Assembly: GCF_003226565.1 (NCBI RefSeq)
Contig: NZ_QKOE01000005.1
Location: 110,846-174,845 of the forward strand
Length of the DNA stretch: 64,000 bases
From: Parazoarcus communis SWub3 = DSM 12120
GTDB taxonomy: Bacteria; Pseudomonadota; Gammaproteobacteria; Burkholderiales; Rhodocyclaceae
Reading direction: 5' to 3'
Of the stretch, positions 29,990-39,300 are shown in pieces (within the stretch, counting starts at the first letter, position 1; every line of letters begins with the position of its first letter). The notes beneath the pieces were generated by a model. The model was not told the DNA's origin and searched no databases. It saw nothing but the letters and a program-made list of their open reading frames with translations. The translations under genes and the position numbers were made by a program.

Positions 29990-31986
29990 ATCTGGGGGCG
30001 AAACTCGCATCCAGGCGCTTGCGTCCGGCGCTGCTGGCGCGCATGGCGTGGCTGGTTGGCTTGCCGGTTGTCGCGGTCTGGCTGTTGGCGCACGGGTCGC
30101 TCTATTCGCGTGTGGATGCGTGGCTGCTGGATCATGGCAAGGCGCTGCTGGCTGCTGAACGGTATTTTGATGATGTCGTGGTGCTTGAGATTGACGAGCA
30201 CTCGCTGGTTGAGCTGCGTTCCCTGATTGGTCCGTGGCCATTCCCTCGCGATGCATATGCCGTGGCGCTCGACTATCTGGCCGAGTTGCAGGCTCGAGCC
30301 GTTTTCGTCGATGTGTTGTTGAGCGACGAGCGTGAGGGGGATGAGTCCCTGCGCAGATCGCTACGCCGGTATCCTGATATGCCAGTCGTGCTCGCCGCAA
30401 GCGCGGTGAATGATACGGTTGGCGGCGCTACGGACGGGAGCGACGAGATTCCATCCGGTGTCGTCTGGCCAGTATCTTCCGTGCCGCCTCCGGCGCTGCA
30501 GTGGGCAGGAGCGGTCTTGCCCGGCCCTTTTCTCGATGACCCGGTGCAGCGTATTGGACTGATTTCGTTCCAGTATGATCCTGACGGCGTGTTGCGGCGT
30601 TTTCCGTTACTGCATCAAGTGGGCAAGGACTACCTGCCGTCTGCGGCGCTTGCGTTGATGCGTGCGTCCGCACCCTCGGCCGTGGCGGTGGAACAGGGTG
30701 TGCTGACTGTCGCGGGTCAGGCACTACCGGTCGATGCGACTTCAAGTCTGGGGATTCGTTACCCCGCGAACCCGGTGCCGTTCGCGCGTTTTTCCTTTGT
30801 CGATCTGATTGGTGGCGCGCTCGGCATACCAGGACGGTGGGTCGATCCAGCGCATTTTCGCGACCGGGTCGTCATCATGGGCAAGACCTCGTTGTTCGCC
30901 GATCAGGTCAATACGCCACAGGGTGTGATGAGTGGCGTGCATGTGCTCGCCCTCACCTATGCCGCGCTGGCCGAGAGGGACTATTTTGCCAGTGCAGGTC
31001 CAGCCTGGGCGGTATTGATGGTGATGCTCGGTGTGATGCCGGGTATGTTTGCGGCGCGATCCCCACGTCAGGAGGGGCGTGTGTCATGGAAACGGGGCGT
31101 CGGTATCGGCGTGGCCGTATTCGTTGCCCTGATCCTGCTTCATGGCGGGTTGTTGCTTGTTGGCCTTGAGACGAGCTTGCTGGCACCCCTGTTGATCTTG
31201 CTGATGACAATGGGTGCCATGGGGGTCGTTGCTCAGCGGGATGCCATCCGTACGTCGATGGCTGCGGCAGACGAACTTGCCGAAAGGCAACGACGCGCGA
31301 TTGCAATGCTCTCGCACGAGTTGAAGTCGCCATTGGCGACGATTGACATGACCTTGCAGAATCTCGGACTTGCTGCCGATCTGCCGCCAGCGGTACAGGC
31401 CCGGCATCAGAAGATACAGCGGGCGAGTCAGCGATTACTGGCCATGATCACGCACAACCTGGACGAGGATCGTCTGTACCGGCGCATCAGGACACCAGAG
31501 CGGCATCCGCTGGATCTTCTATGGCTGGGGCGTGAAGTGGTGGCCGAACGCTGCGATCCGGCGATCCGGCTTGCGGCCTGTGCGGACGTTCCTGCATGGG
31601 TTGAGGGCGATTCAACGCTGTTGCGTATCGCCTTGAGGAACCTGATCGACAATGCCCGTAAGTACTCGTCCGATACCGCGCCCGTCGATGTTGTGCTGCA
31701 TATGGAAGTGCGGTGGGTCAATGTGATGGTGATCGATCGGGGGCAGGGCATTTGTGAGGATGACCTACCTCACGTCTTCGAGGCCTACTTCCGCGCGCGC
31801 GGAGTGGTCGCAGAGGGTAGTGGGCTGGGTCTTGCAATGGTTCGTGAGATCGTGCGCGCCCATGATGGCGAGGTCGTCTTGCAGAGTGAGCCGGGTATGG
31901 GTACCACCGCGATCCTGAGCTTGCCGAGGGTGCGTGATGATCCTCGATATGGCGCCAAAGCGGCCAATGTTGTGGCGAACGGCTAA
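29986..31986 (+). CDS. CHASE2-domain sensor histidine kinase
   Basis: A 666-residue inner-membrane kinase. After an N-terminal helix (MAWLVGLPVVAVWLLAHG) comes a large extracytoplasmic CHASE2 domain (about 45-320: VVVLEIDEHSLVEL, GPWPFPRDAYAVALDYL, AVFVDVLLSDE, HFRDRVVIMGKTSLFADQ). Three closely spaced helices follow (AWAVLMVMLGVMPGMF, VGIGVAVFVALILLHGGLLL, LLAPLLILLMTMGAMGVV), the usual CHASE2 topology, then HisKA with His444 in AMLSHELKSP and HATPase_c boxes (NLIDNARKYSSD, IDRGQGI, GSGLGLAMVREIV). The GTG at 29986 overlaps the FecR stop (GTGA), implying coupling; the frame is open upstream to 29947. The likely partner is the regulator at 32086. Confidence 0.92.
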   Translation: MNLGAKLASRRLRPALLARMAWLVGLPVVAVWLLAHGSLYSRVDAWLLDHGKALLAAERYFDDVVVLEIDEHSLVELRSLIGPWPFPRDAYAVALDYLAELQARAVFVDVLLSDEREGDESLRRSLRRYPDMPVVLAASAVNDTVGGATDGSDEIPSGVVWPVSSVPPPALQWAGAVLPGPFLDDPVQRIGLISFQYDPDGVLRRFPLLHQVGKDYLPSAALALMRASAPSAVAVEQGVLTVAGQALPVDATSSLGIRYPANPVPFARFSFVDLIGGALGIPGRWVDPAHFRDRVVIMGKTSLFADQVNTPQGVMSGVHVLALTYAALAERDYFASAGPAWAVLMVMLGVMPGMFAARSPRQEGRVSWKRGVGIGVAVFVALILLHGGLLLVGLETSLLAPLLILLMTMGAMGVVAQRDAIRTSMAAADELAERQRRAIAMLSHELKSPLATIDMTLQNLGLAADLPPAVQARHQKIQRASQRLLAMITHNLDEDRLYRRIRTPERHPLDLLWLGREVVAERCDPAIRLAACADVPAWVEGDSTLLRIALRNLIDNARKYSSDTAPVDVVLHMEVRWVNVMVIDRGQGICEDDLPHVFEAYFRARGVVAEGSGLGLAMVREIVRAHDGEVVLQSEPGMGTTAILSLPRVRDDPRYGAKAANVVANG

Positions 31987-31995
31987 AGCGCAAGT

Positions 31996-32011
31996 TGTGA
32001 CGTGTGTCACT
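31996..32011. promoter_or_regulatory. CRP/FNR-like dyad upstream of response regulator
   Basis: TGTGA-N6-TCACT lies 10 bases after the kinase stop. It differs from the CRP consensus TGTGA-N6-TCACA at one base and is followed by TTTT, so a weak terminator hairpin is an alternative reading. Confidence 0.4.
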
Positions 32012-32048
32012 TTTCGTAGTGAGTCTTGGTGAAACGGAATATCGGTTA

Positions 32049-32080
32049 TTAGAACCGTTCTAATTCTCGAGTTAAACTCG
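32049..32080. promoter_or_regulatory. Two adjacent perfect palindromes before the response regulator start
   Basis: TTAGAAC-C-GTTCTAA (32049-32063) and CGAGTT-A-AACTCG (32068-32080) stand 4 bases apart and end 5 bases before the ATG at 32086. The second occupies the position where a ribosome site would be, and no clear Shine-Dalgarno sequence is present. They could be operators, for example for autoregulation, or an RNA hairpin controlling translation. Confidence 0.5.
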
Positions 32081-32085
32081 GTAGC

Positions 32086-32934
32086 ATGTCGAATCCTATC
32101 TTGAGCAAATTCGAAGGTGGTCAAGCTGACGACCCTCGATGCGATGCTGCGCAATCCCGCGAGGCGAGTGAACATGGTGGCGGCACCCCCGTTGTGGAAA
32201 ATCGAATTCGTGTCTTTCTGGTCGAGGATGATGCCGATCTGCGCGATGAGCTTGAGTTCGGCCTGACCGCTCAGGCATTCGAGGTCGTGGGCTTTCCAGG
32301 CTCGCGGGAGTTATATCGCGCCCTGCTGCGGCAACAGTGTGATGTTGTAGTCATCGACGTCGGATTGCCCGGAGAGGATGGTTTTTCGATTGCGACTACG
32401 CTTGAGTCACTTCCCGGGATCGGTGTAGTGTTTCTGACTGCCCGAACGTCAATTGAGGATCGTGTCAGGGGGCTGACTGTTGGGGGCGACGCCTACCTGC
32501 TGAAGCCTGTTGACTTAAGGGAGCTGGTGGCGACCATCAGAGCAGTTCACCGTCGTGTCGGTGCTCCTGGCAGAAGTGGGGGTACGCTACCTGCCCTCTG
32601 TGATGATGCTGTATTGCTTGGTAGTGCGTCCTCGAGTGTGGGACCTGCGTGGTCATTATCGGAGGAAGGTTGGACTTTGGCATATTGCAATGGTCGATCT
32701 GTTCAGCTGACATCCGCTGAGCGTCTGCTTCTGACCTGTCTGTTTGCGCATTTGAATCAGGTTGTCGAGCGGGATCTCTTGGTCGAGGCGCTTGGGCATC
32801 GCGCGGACTATTACCTGAATCACCGTCTCGACATGGTTGTCAGCCGGCTGCGTGCCAAGGTGTCGAAGCATGTTGGACAAGCGTTGCCCTTGCGCGTGGT
32901 GAGGGGCGTAGGTTTCATTCTGTCTCTCGCCTAA
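32086..32934 (+). CDS. OmpR/PhoB-family response regulator
   Basis: A 282-residue regulator. A 40-residue N-terminal extension without recognisable domain precedes the receiver (about 41-155: RVFLVEDDADLRDELEFGL, phospho-acceptor Asp91 in VVVIDVGLPGEDG, VVFLTARTS, DAYLLKPVDLREL). The C-terminal winged helix (about 195-282: GRSVQLTSAERLLLTCL, RLDMVVSRLRAKVSKH, LPLRVVRGVGFIL) is of OmpR type. It follows the CHASE2 kinase by 99 bases and precedes the giant DUF11 gene by 408 bases, so it is the natural regulator of the latter. The ATG at 32086 has a weak ribosome site; starts further in would remove only the extension. Confidence 0.9.
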   Translation: MSNPILSKFEGGQADDPRCDAAQSREASEHGGGTPVVENRIRVFLVEDDADLRDELEFGLTAQAFEVVGFPGSRELYRALLRQQCDVVVIDVGLPGEDGFSIATTLESLPGIGVVFLTARTSIEDRVRGLTVGGDAYLLKPVDLRELVATIRAVHRRVGAPGRSGGTLPALCDDAVLLGSASSSVGPAWSLSEEGWTLAYCNGRSVQLTSAERLLLTCLFAHLNQVVERDLLVEALGHRADYYLNHRLDMVVSRLRAKVSKHVGQALPLRVVRGVGFILSLA

Positions 32935-33342
32935 CGAGTCAGTCAGCGTCCATGTATTGAGTGGCTCTGTGGTTTCGAGTTTTTTTCGATTGTCATTATC
33001 GCCCATTCCAAATGGTATCAAACGGTAGCAGTTTGTCATGTGAGAATGGTGCTCGTTGCTCCCCTATTGGCCGCTGATCAGTTTTCGTACGCACCCGATT
33101 ATCTGATATGGGTATTTTGATTTCTTATCCCATATGAAAGTGATTTTCTGGTGAGTTTTCATGCTTGATGTTAGGTATTTGAAAGTGAGTGTGACAACGT
33201 CGTAGAGTCAGCGTCAGTAGAGTTCACGGCCGTGTTGACCATCAATAAAAGGTCATCTCGGAGTCCCGTGAGCGCAGGTGTTCTTGTCTGTCTTCAGTGT
33301 CAGACTCGTGTCTTCGGGGCTTCCGGATGTCATTGAGAAGCC
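32935..33342 (+). promoter_or_regulatory. 408-base AT-rich control region before the giant DUF11 gene
   Basis: No gene is visible. The line 32941-33000 has 25 G/C of 60, well below cbb-operon sequence (40 of 60 at 20041-20100). Structure includes CCATT-CCA-AATGG (33003-33015), ATGTGAGAAT (33038-33047, inverse of a 10-mer before the FecR gene), an inverted repeat ATATGGG-N16-CCCATAT (33106-33135), and a 10-mer AGTCAGCGTC at 32941-32950 repeated at 33206-33215. The length allows a long 5' leader and several regulator sites. Promoter boxes could not be fixed. Confidence 0.55.
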
Positions 33343-36300
33343 ATGAAAGAGACGTGCCTGGAAAGTTCAAATGAATACGATTGTCTTGCGCCTTCTGTCG
33401 CGGGGCCGCGGTCGGCGAGTTCGTCGTTGGCTCGATGGTTGGTCACGGTAACGGCGTCGGTCGGGTTGCTGTTGCCAGGGCTGGCGAGTGCGCAGTTGAC
33501 GCTCAGCAAGACTCGGGTTGATACCGGATGTGGTGCGACGTCATGTTATATCGGTGATACGCAGACCTTTCAGCTGATTGTCGGCAACAACTTTGATACC
33601 GGTGACATCACCGATCTCGCCTTCAATGATGACATGCCGGATGGTTGGCAGGTGGTCGGCGGTGCAGGAGCAATCACGACGAACTGTACGGATGGAAACG
33701 GCGCACCGACTGCGTTTGGCGGGAACATCTTGCTGTCGAGTTTGGGTGCTGATAAGCAGCGTATCGTGGTTGGCAATGGGGTCGTTCCTCCCCGCAATGG
33801 GGGTGTCAATCAAGGGCAGTGTGTCATCACCGTACCCGTTACGTCCTATGTGGCTGGAAACCTGGTCAATACGGTTGCGCAATCTGCAGTCAGTGGCATG
33901 CACGAGGCAATGCCGGTTACTGGCAGCGGTGTTGTTCCAGCTTCCCAGTCATTGAGTTTTCAGGCCCTGGCGGCGCCGACGCTTTCGAAGAACTTCAGTC
34001 CAAACACCATCGTCAAGGCTGATCAGCACAGCAGACTGACCGTGACGATCAGCAATCCATCCGCGCAGGCGCTGGCCTTGAATGGAACGGGCGACGCCCC
34101 TGCCTGGGCGATTCAGGACCGTTTGGGAGACTATGGGCTCAAGGTGTCCGGGAGTGGTGGAACGACCGCGCCTGACCCCGCCATCTCCTGCACGGGTAGC
34201 GGTGTTGCGCCGACGTGGGTGAATGTTCCCGCGCCTGACGATACGCTGATCCAGGCCCGTGGAGGCGTTGTCGCAGCAGGTGGCTCGTGTACTCTGGCGG
34301 TGAATGTCCTGGCCACTGGGTCTGATGTCAGTTATTCCCAAAGCCAGACCAATGTCATCAATGGCAGCACGGATTTCCACAATCGGCGACAGCAGAGCGC
34401 CGTAAACGCATCGCGCCAACTCACCGTAAATGGCCCGCTACGGGTCTCTAAGATGTTTGCGCCGCAAACCATTGCTCAAGGCATGGATGCAACGCTAACG
34501 ATTGTGCTGAACAACGAAAGCCCGTTGTCGACGCTGACCTTAGGCGCTTTCTCGGATGATATTGACAACGGGCATGCGGGCCCTGGTGGGCTGACGATCC
34601 AGAGTGTGGCGCAGTCCTGTGGTGCAGGCTCAGCCTTGTCAGGACTGGTGCACAACGGTCAGGCAGTGTCCTACGGGTCAGGTGTGCTCGCTCCTGGAAC
34701 AAGCTGCACGATTACGGTGACTTACCGCGGTGCACAGGATGTTCTGGGGATCCAGCAGTCGTTCATCAATCGAATTCTCGAGAGTGGTGTTGCGGTTACC
34801 AGTCCTGCTGGTGTGGTTAGTAATTTTGTCGAACACTCGGTCAACGTTGTCAATCAACTTTTGGTCGAAAAGGAGCGGAGTCCTGCCGTTGTCGCGCCGG
34901 GCAATCCGGTGAGATTCTCCGTGACTGTCAACAACTTCTCAAATGCAGGGAGGACGATCACAGTTTCAGATCAGTTGCAGGGCGGGATGATGCTACTGAC
35001 CTCTGGCAATTCGTCAAAGCCGGATCCCTCCGTGTCTGGGGCAGGATGCGTTGCACCAGGAGGTGTCACGCTGGGGGGCACTTCCAGTGATCCAACCTTC
35101 ACGTTTGGCATGCTGGCCAATACCGGAGCGACAGCCACCACATGCGTCTTGGTTTTCTGGGCAAAGGTCCCTGAGGGCGGGGCTCCTGCCTCCATCTCGA
35201 ACCAGATTCCGGCAGGTGGCGTATGTGATGGTCTGATTTGCAACCATGCGGCGAGCTCCAATGTGAGCTTCGATGTTGCCGGAAGCGCTCTGGTGCTTGA
35301 GAAAGGATTTGACGCGCCGACCAAACCCGAAGGGACACCCGCGACGGTGACGATCTCACTGGTCAATCTATCGGCAAATCCATTGACGTCGGCGCAGGTG
35401 GTCGATTCGCTACCGGTCGCCAATGTCGATCCGACAGCGCAGTTGCTGGTGGCTGATCCTCCCAATATGTCCAGCACATGCGTGGGCGCAACGCTCTCTG
35501 TCGCATCGGACCGCCGGATGTTCTCCGTCAGTAACGCTACCGTTCCGGCACGTGAAAACGGTGGCCTTGGTAGTTATGGCCGCTGCACAGTGACCTTCAA
35601 CGTTACTGCACCCGCAGGGACGTATGTGAACGAGCTCGCCGCGGGCGTGGGGTCCGCGACACAAACTCTTCCGGATGGAAGTCCGGATAGTGTCAGTAAT
35701 GTCGCGTCGACTTCCGCGTCGGTGGTTTTCCAGTCCGCCTTGAGTGGGAGCAAGATCTTTACACCAGCCAGCATTCAGGAAGGTGGCCGATCGACTGTGC
35801 GCATGTCATTGCAGAATGCTCAGGCAGGTGTGCTCAGCGGAGTCAGGGCGCATGACGTGCTACCTGCCGGGATGGTAGTGGCGGACCCGCCTAACGCTTA
35901 CAGTACCTGCAACGGCCCGATTGTGATTGACGTGGTGGCGGGCAGTTCTCAGGCGACCCTGAGCGGGGGCGTCATTCCGGCCTACGGAAGCTGTGATTTC
36001 CTGTTCGATGTCACCGCAACCGGTGGGGCGGCGTGGACCAACACTATTCCGATCGGCGGCTTGGAGGCCGATGGGGCGGTACGTAATCAGGCGCCTTTTG
36101 GTGCCACATTGGGGCGTTTGTCTGGTGGGGGGCTGGCCGTTGCGATCGCCCATGCCTCGGGATCGATTGCGGCACCTGGAGCGGTCACGCAATTGACGAT
36201 CACCATCCAGAACAACAGTGCATTTGAGCTCACGAATCTGGGGCTGACCAACTGGTTTACTAACGATGGACTGGCAACGGGTTCGCTGACAGGTGAGCGC

Positions 36301-39300
36301 ATCGCCAATGTCGCGAATGCAACGACAACATGTACTGGTGGATTGGTCGGTGCGGGTTCCGGTGCGACATCCTGGTCCCTGTCGGGTGCCAGTCTGGCGG
36401 TTGGTGCCACATGCATGATGACGGTGGATGTCACCATGCTCAACGCGGGCAACGTGGCGGCGATCCTGCCCGCCGGTGCGATTAGCAGTGACCAGGGGGT
36501 CAGTAACGGCGACCAGGTTCAGACTTCGCTGCAGACCGGGGCGAGCATCGGTATCGTCAAGCAGTTCTCCCCCAGGGTGATCGAGCCGGGGGGCAGATCC
36601 CGGCTGCGCATCACACTTTACAATCCGACATCACAGCCCGTCAGTAATGTCGCTCTCAGCGACACTCTGCCGGCGGGTCTGATTGTGGCTACCCCTGCAA
36701 ATCTGGCCAATACCTGCGGCGCGGTGGTTGATCTCTCGGATGTGGGTGTAGTTGCGCTGAGTGCAGGCCAGCTTACCGGGGGATCCTCAGGGAGTCCTGC
36801 CAGCTGCTATGTCGAACTGGACGTGACAGCCTCGGCGGCGGGTGACTATCAGAACGTGATCAATGCCGGGGAGCTGACTGCACTTCAGGGAGGCTCACCC
36901 GTCAGCAATGGTCAGCCGACCAGCGATACGCTGCGCGTCAAGTCTCCGTTGGTGATACAGAAAGCGATTGCGGGGCAAACGCTGGACGCATCGTCGACAT
37001 TCGGTTTCAGCACGAATTCAGTTGCCAATGGTGACGCAGGAGTGGCCTATACACTGGCGATCCGTTTGCATAACCCGAACGCAACGGCACTGACGGCGCT
37101 GTCATTCAGCGATGCGCTCCCGGCAGGGCTGGTGGTGGCTCCGATTCCCGGGGTGGCAATGTCCGGATGCGGATCTGGGGTGGTGTCAGCCGAGCCATCG
37201 GGGACTGTCGTGAGCCTCACGCAAGGGGGGATCGCGGGCGGTGGCACCTGCCAGATCAACGTATCGGTCTTGAGTAACATTCCAGGTACTTACTCCAACA
37301 CGATCGGAGCGGGTGCGGTGAGCTCTCTGGAAGGGGTGAGCAATGAGGAGCCGACTCGTGCGCGCATCGTCATAGCCAGTCCGCCTAAAGTCAGCAAGCA
37401 GTTCGAGCCCGCGGTGATTCCGCCCGCGGGAACTTCACTGCTGACGATCTTCATTGACAATCCGAATGATGGCCCGATGACACTGTCGGCTGCGCTGACC
37501 GATATCCTGCCCACTCAGGCAAGCCCGATTACGGCACTTCCGGGTACCCAGTCTCACAATTGCACCTCAGGGAGTGTGACGCTGGGGACCGTGTCTGGCA
37601 CGGCAAATCGTAGCGTGGTGCTAGGTAGTGGCACAGTGGTGCAGGCAGGCGGGTGCCAGGTCACAGTCATGGTGAGCGGCACTGATCCGGGCTCCTACCA
37701 CAACAACATTCCGACGGGAGCGCTGCAGACCAATTACGGCGCCAACCTGGGGCCAGCTGACGCGTCGCTGACCATCAGTACTTTGGGTTACATCTCGGGG
37801 AAGGTCTATCGGGACAATGTGCTCAATGATGGTGGGGCCTTTCAGGCCGGTACTGATGGACCCATCGCGGGCGCTGTTGTGGAGCTCCGAGTTGGTTCCA
37901 GTTGCGGTGGTGCGCTGTTGGCATCGGCTGTATCGGATGGGGCGGGTAACTATCTGTTTTCCGGCTTGCCTGAAGGTAGCTACTCGGTATGCCAGCCGAG
38001 CCAGCCTGGAGGTACGCTAAATGCGTTGCCCGTGGCGGGAACGGGGGTTGCAGTCGGCGCGTCGGGTAACGGGATGGGTGGCACACCGGCAAACCCTGTC
38101 TCGGGGACTCCCACCAGTCAGATTACCGGCATCGTGCTCACTTCGGATGGCCATCCGACCGATCCAAAGGTCAGTGGCTCGATTGGGAACAATTTTCCTG
38201 AGGTGATGCCGTCCTCGATTGCCGGCAAGGTATTCATGGACATCAACAATGATGGCCTGCAGCAGGGAGGAGATCCGGGCCTGGCTGGCGTGGAAGTTCG
38301 TCTTGCCGGCGTCGATTGGTTGGGGCTTTCTTATAGCGCCACCGTGCACACCACATCGGACGGCAGCTATGTATTCGCTGGTGTGCCGCCCGGCACTTAT
38401 GTGCTGACCGAGCCTGTACAGCCAGCAGGAACGGCCAATGGCAAGACTACTGCCGGCACCATTGGAGGCATTACAGTCGGAAACCCCGCAGTTGCGACCA
38501 TCCAAGCGCCCGATGTGATCGACGGGATCGTGCTTTCGCCGAATGTCGCATCCATTGATAACAACTTCGGCGAAATTCCAGCTGGGCGCAGTGTGTTTGG
38601 ACGGGTGTTCCTGGACTGGAATGACGATGGGGTTGCGAACGGGGCCGACTATGGGCTCGGGGGTCAGGTTTTTACCTTGGTCGGATTCGATATCAATAAT
38701 AACCCGGTTAATCTGACGACAATCTCGGCGGCAGACGGCAGTTTCGTCTTCACGAATGTGCCCGAAGGGAATAACTATGCCTTGACCCAACCCAATCAGC
38801 CGCCGGGTACTGTGAACGGCCTTACCACTGAGGGTTCCGCCGGGGGCGTGGGCAGTGCGCGAAACGTGCTGCCCAGTAGGGTTAGCGGGATCGACTTGAG
38901 CGGGGGCACCACGGTTTCCGCCAATAATCTGTTCGCCGAGATTCCGGCACCGGTAATTGCGGCCCCCGATCTTACCGTTAGCAAAACTCACACACCGGCC
39001 CGCTTCGTCGCCGGTGCAACCGGAAGCTATACGCTGTTGGTGCGGAACGTCGGTACGGTCAGTAGCAGTGGTGAGATCGTCGTGACCGATACCCTGCCGA
39101 CTGGGCTTCAGGTGACGGAGGTGCCTTTTGGACAAGGCTGGACGTGCACGTCTGCCTTACAGGTGGTGACGTGCCGCAGCACGGAAACAATCGAGGCTGG
39201 CGCCCAGGGACAGGCGATCGTCATTCCGGTAGCGGTGGCCTCCACGCTAAGCGGTCAGATGGTGGTGAACAACGCGTCCGTGTCGGGTGGGGGCGAGCCT

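Noticed and set aside
28361-30400. 679-codon minus-strand frame opposite the FecR gene
   Set aside because: It spans two overlapping real genes, is rich in His/Arg/Gln as expected for a shadow frame, and has no recognisable domain.
28379-32934. FecR protein as part of an ECF sigma/anti-sigma system
   Set aside because: No sigma-70 family gene is adjacent; the coupled partner is a CHASE2 kinase followed by an OmpR-type regulator.
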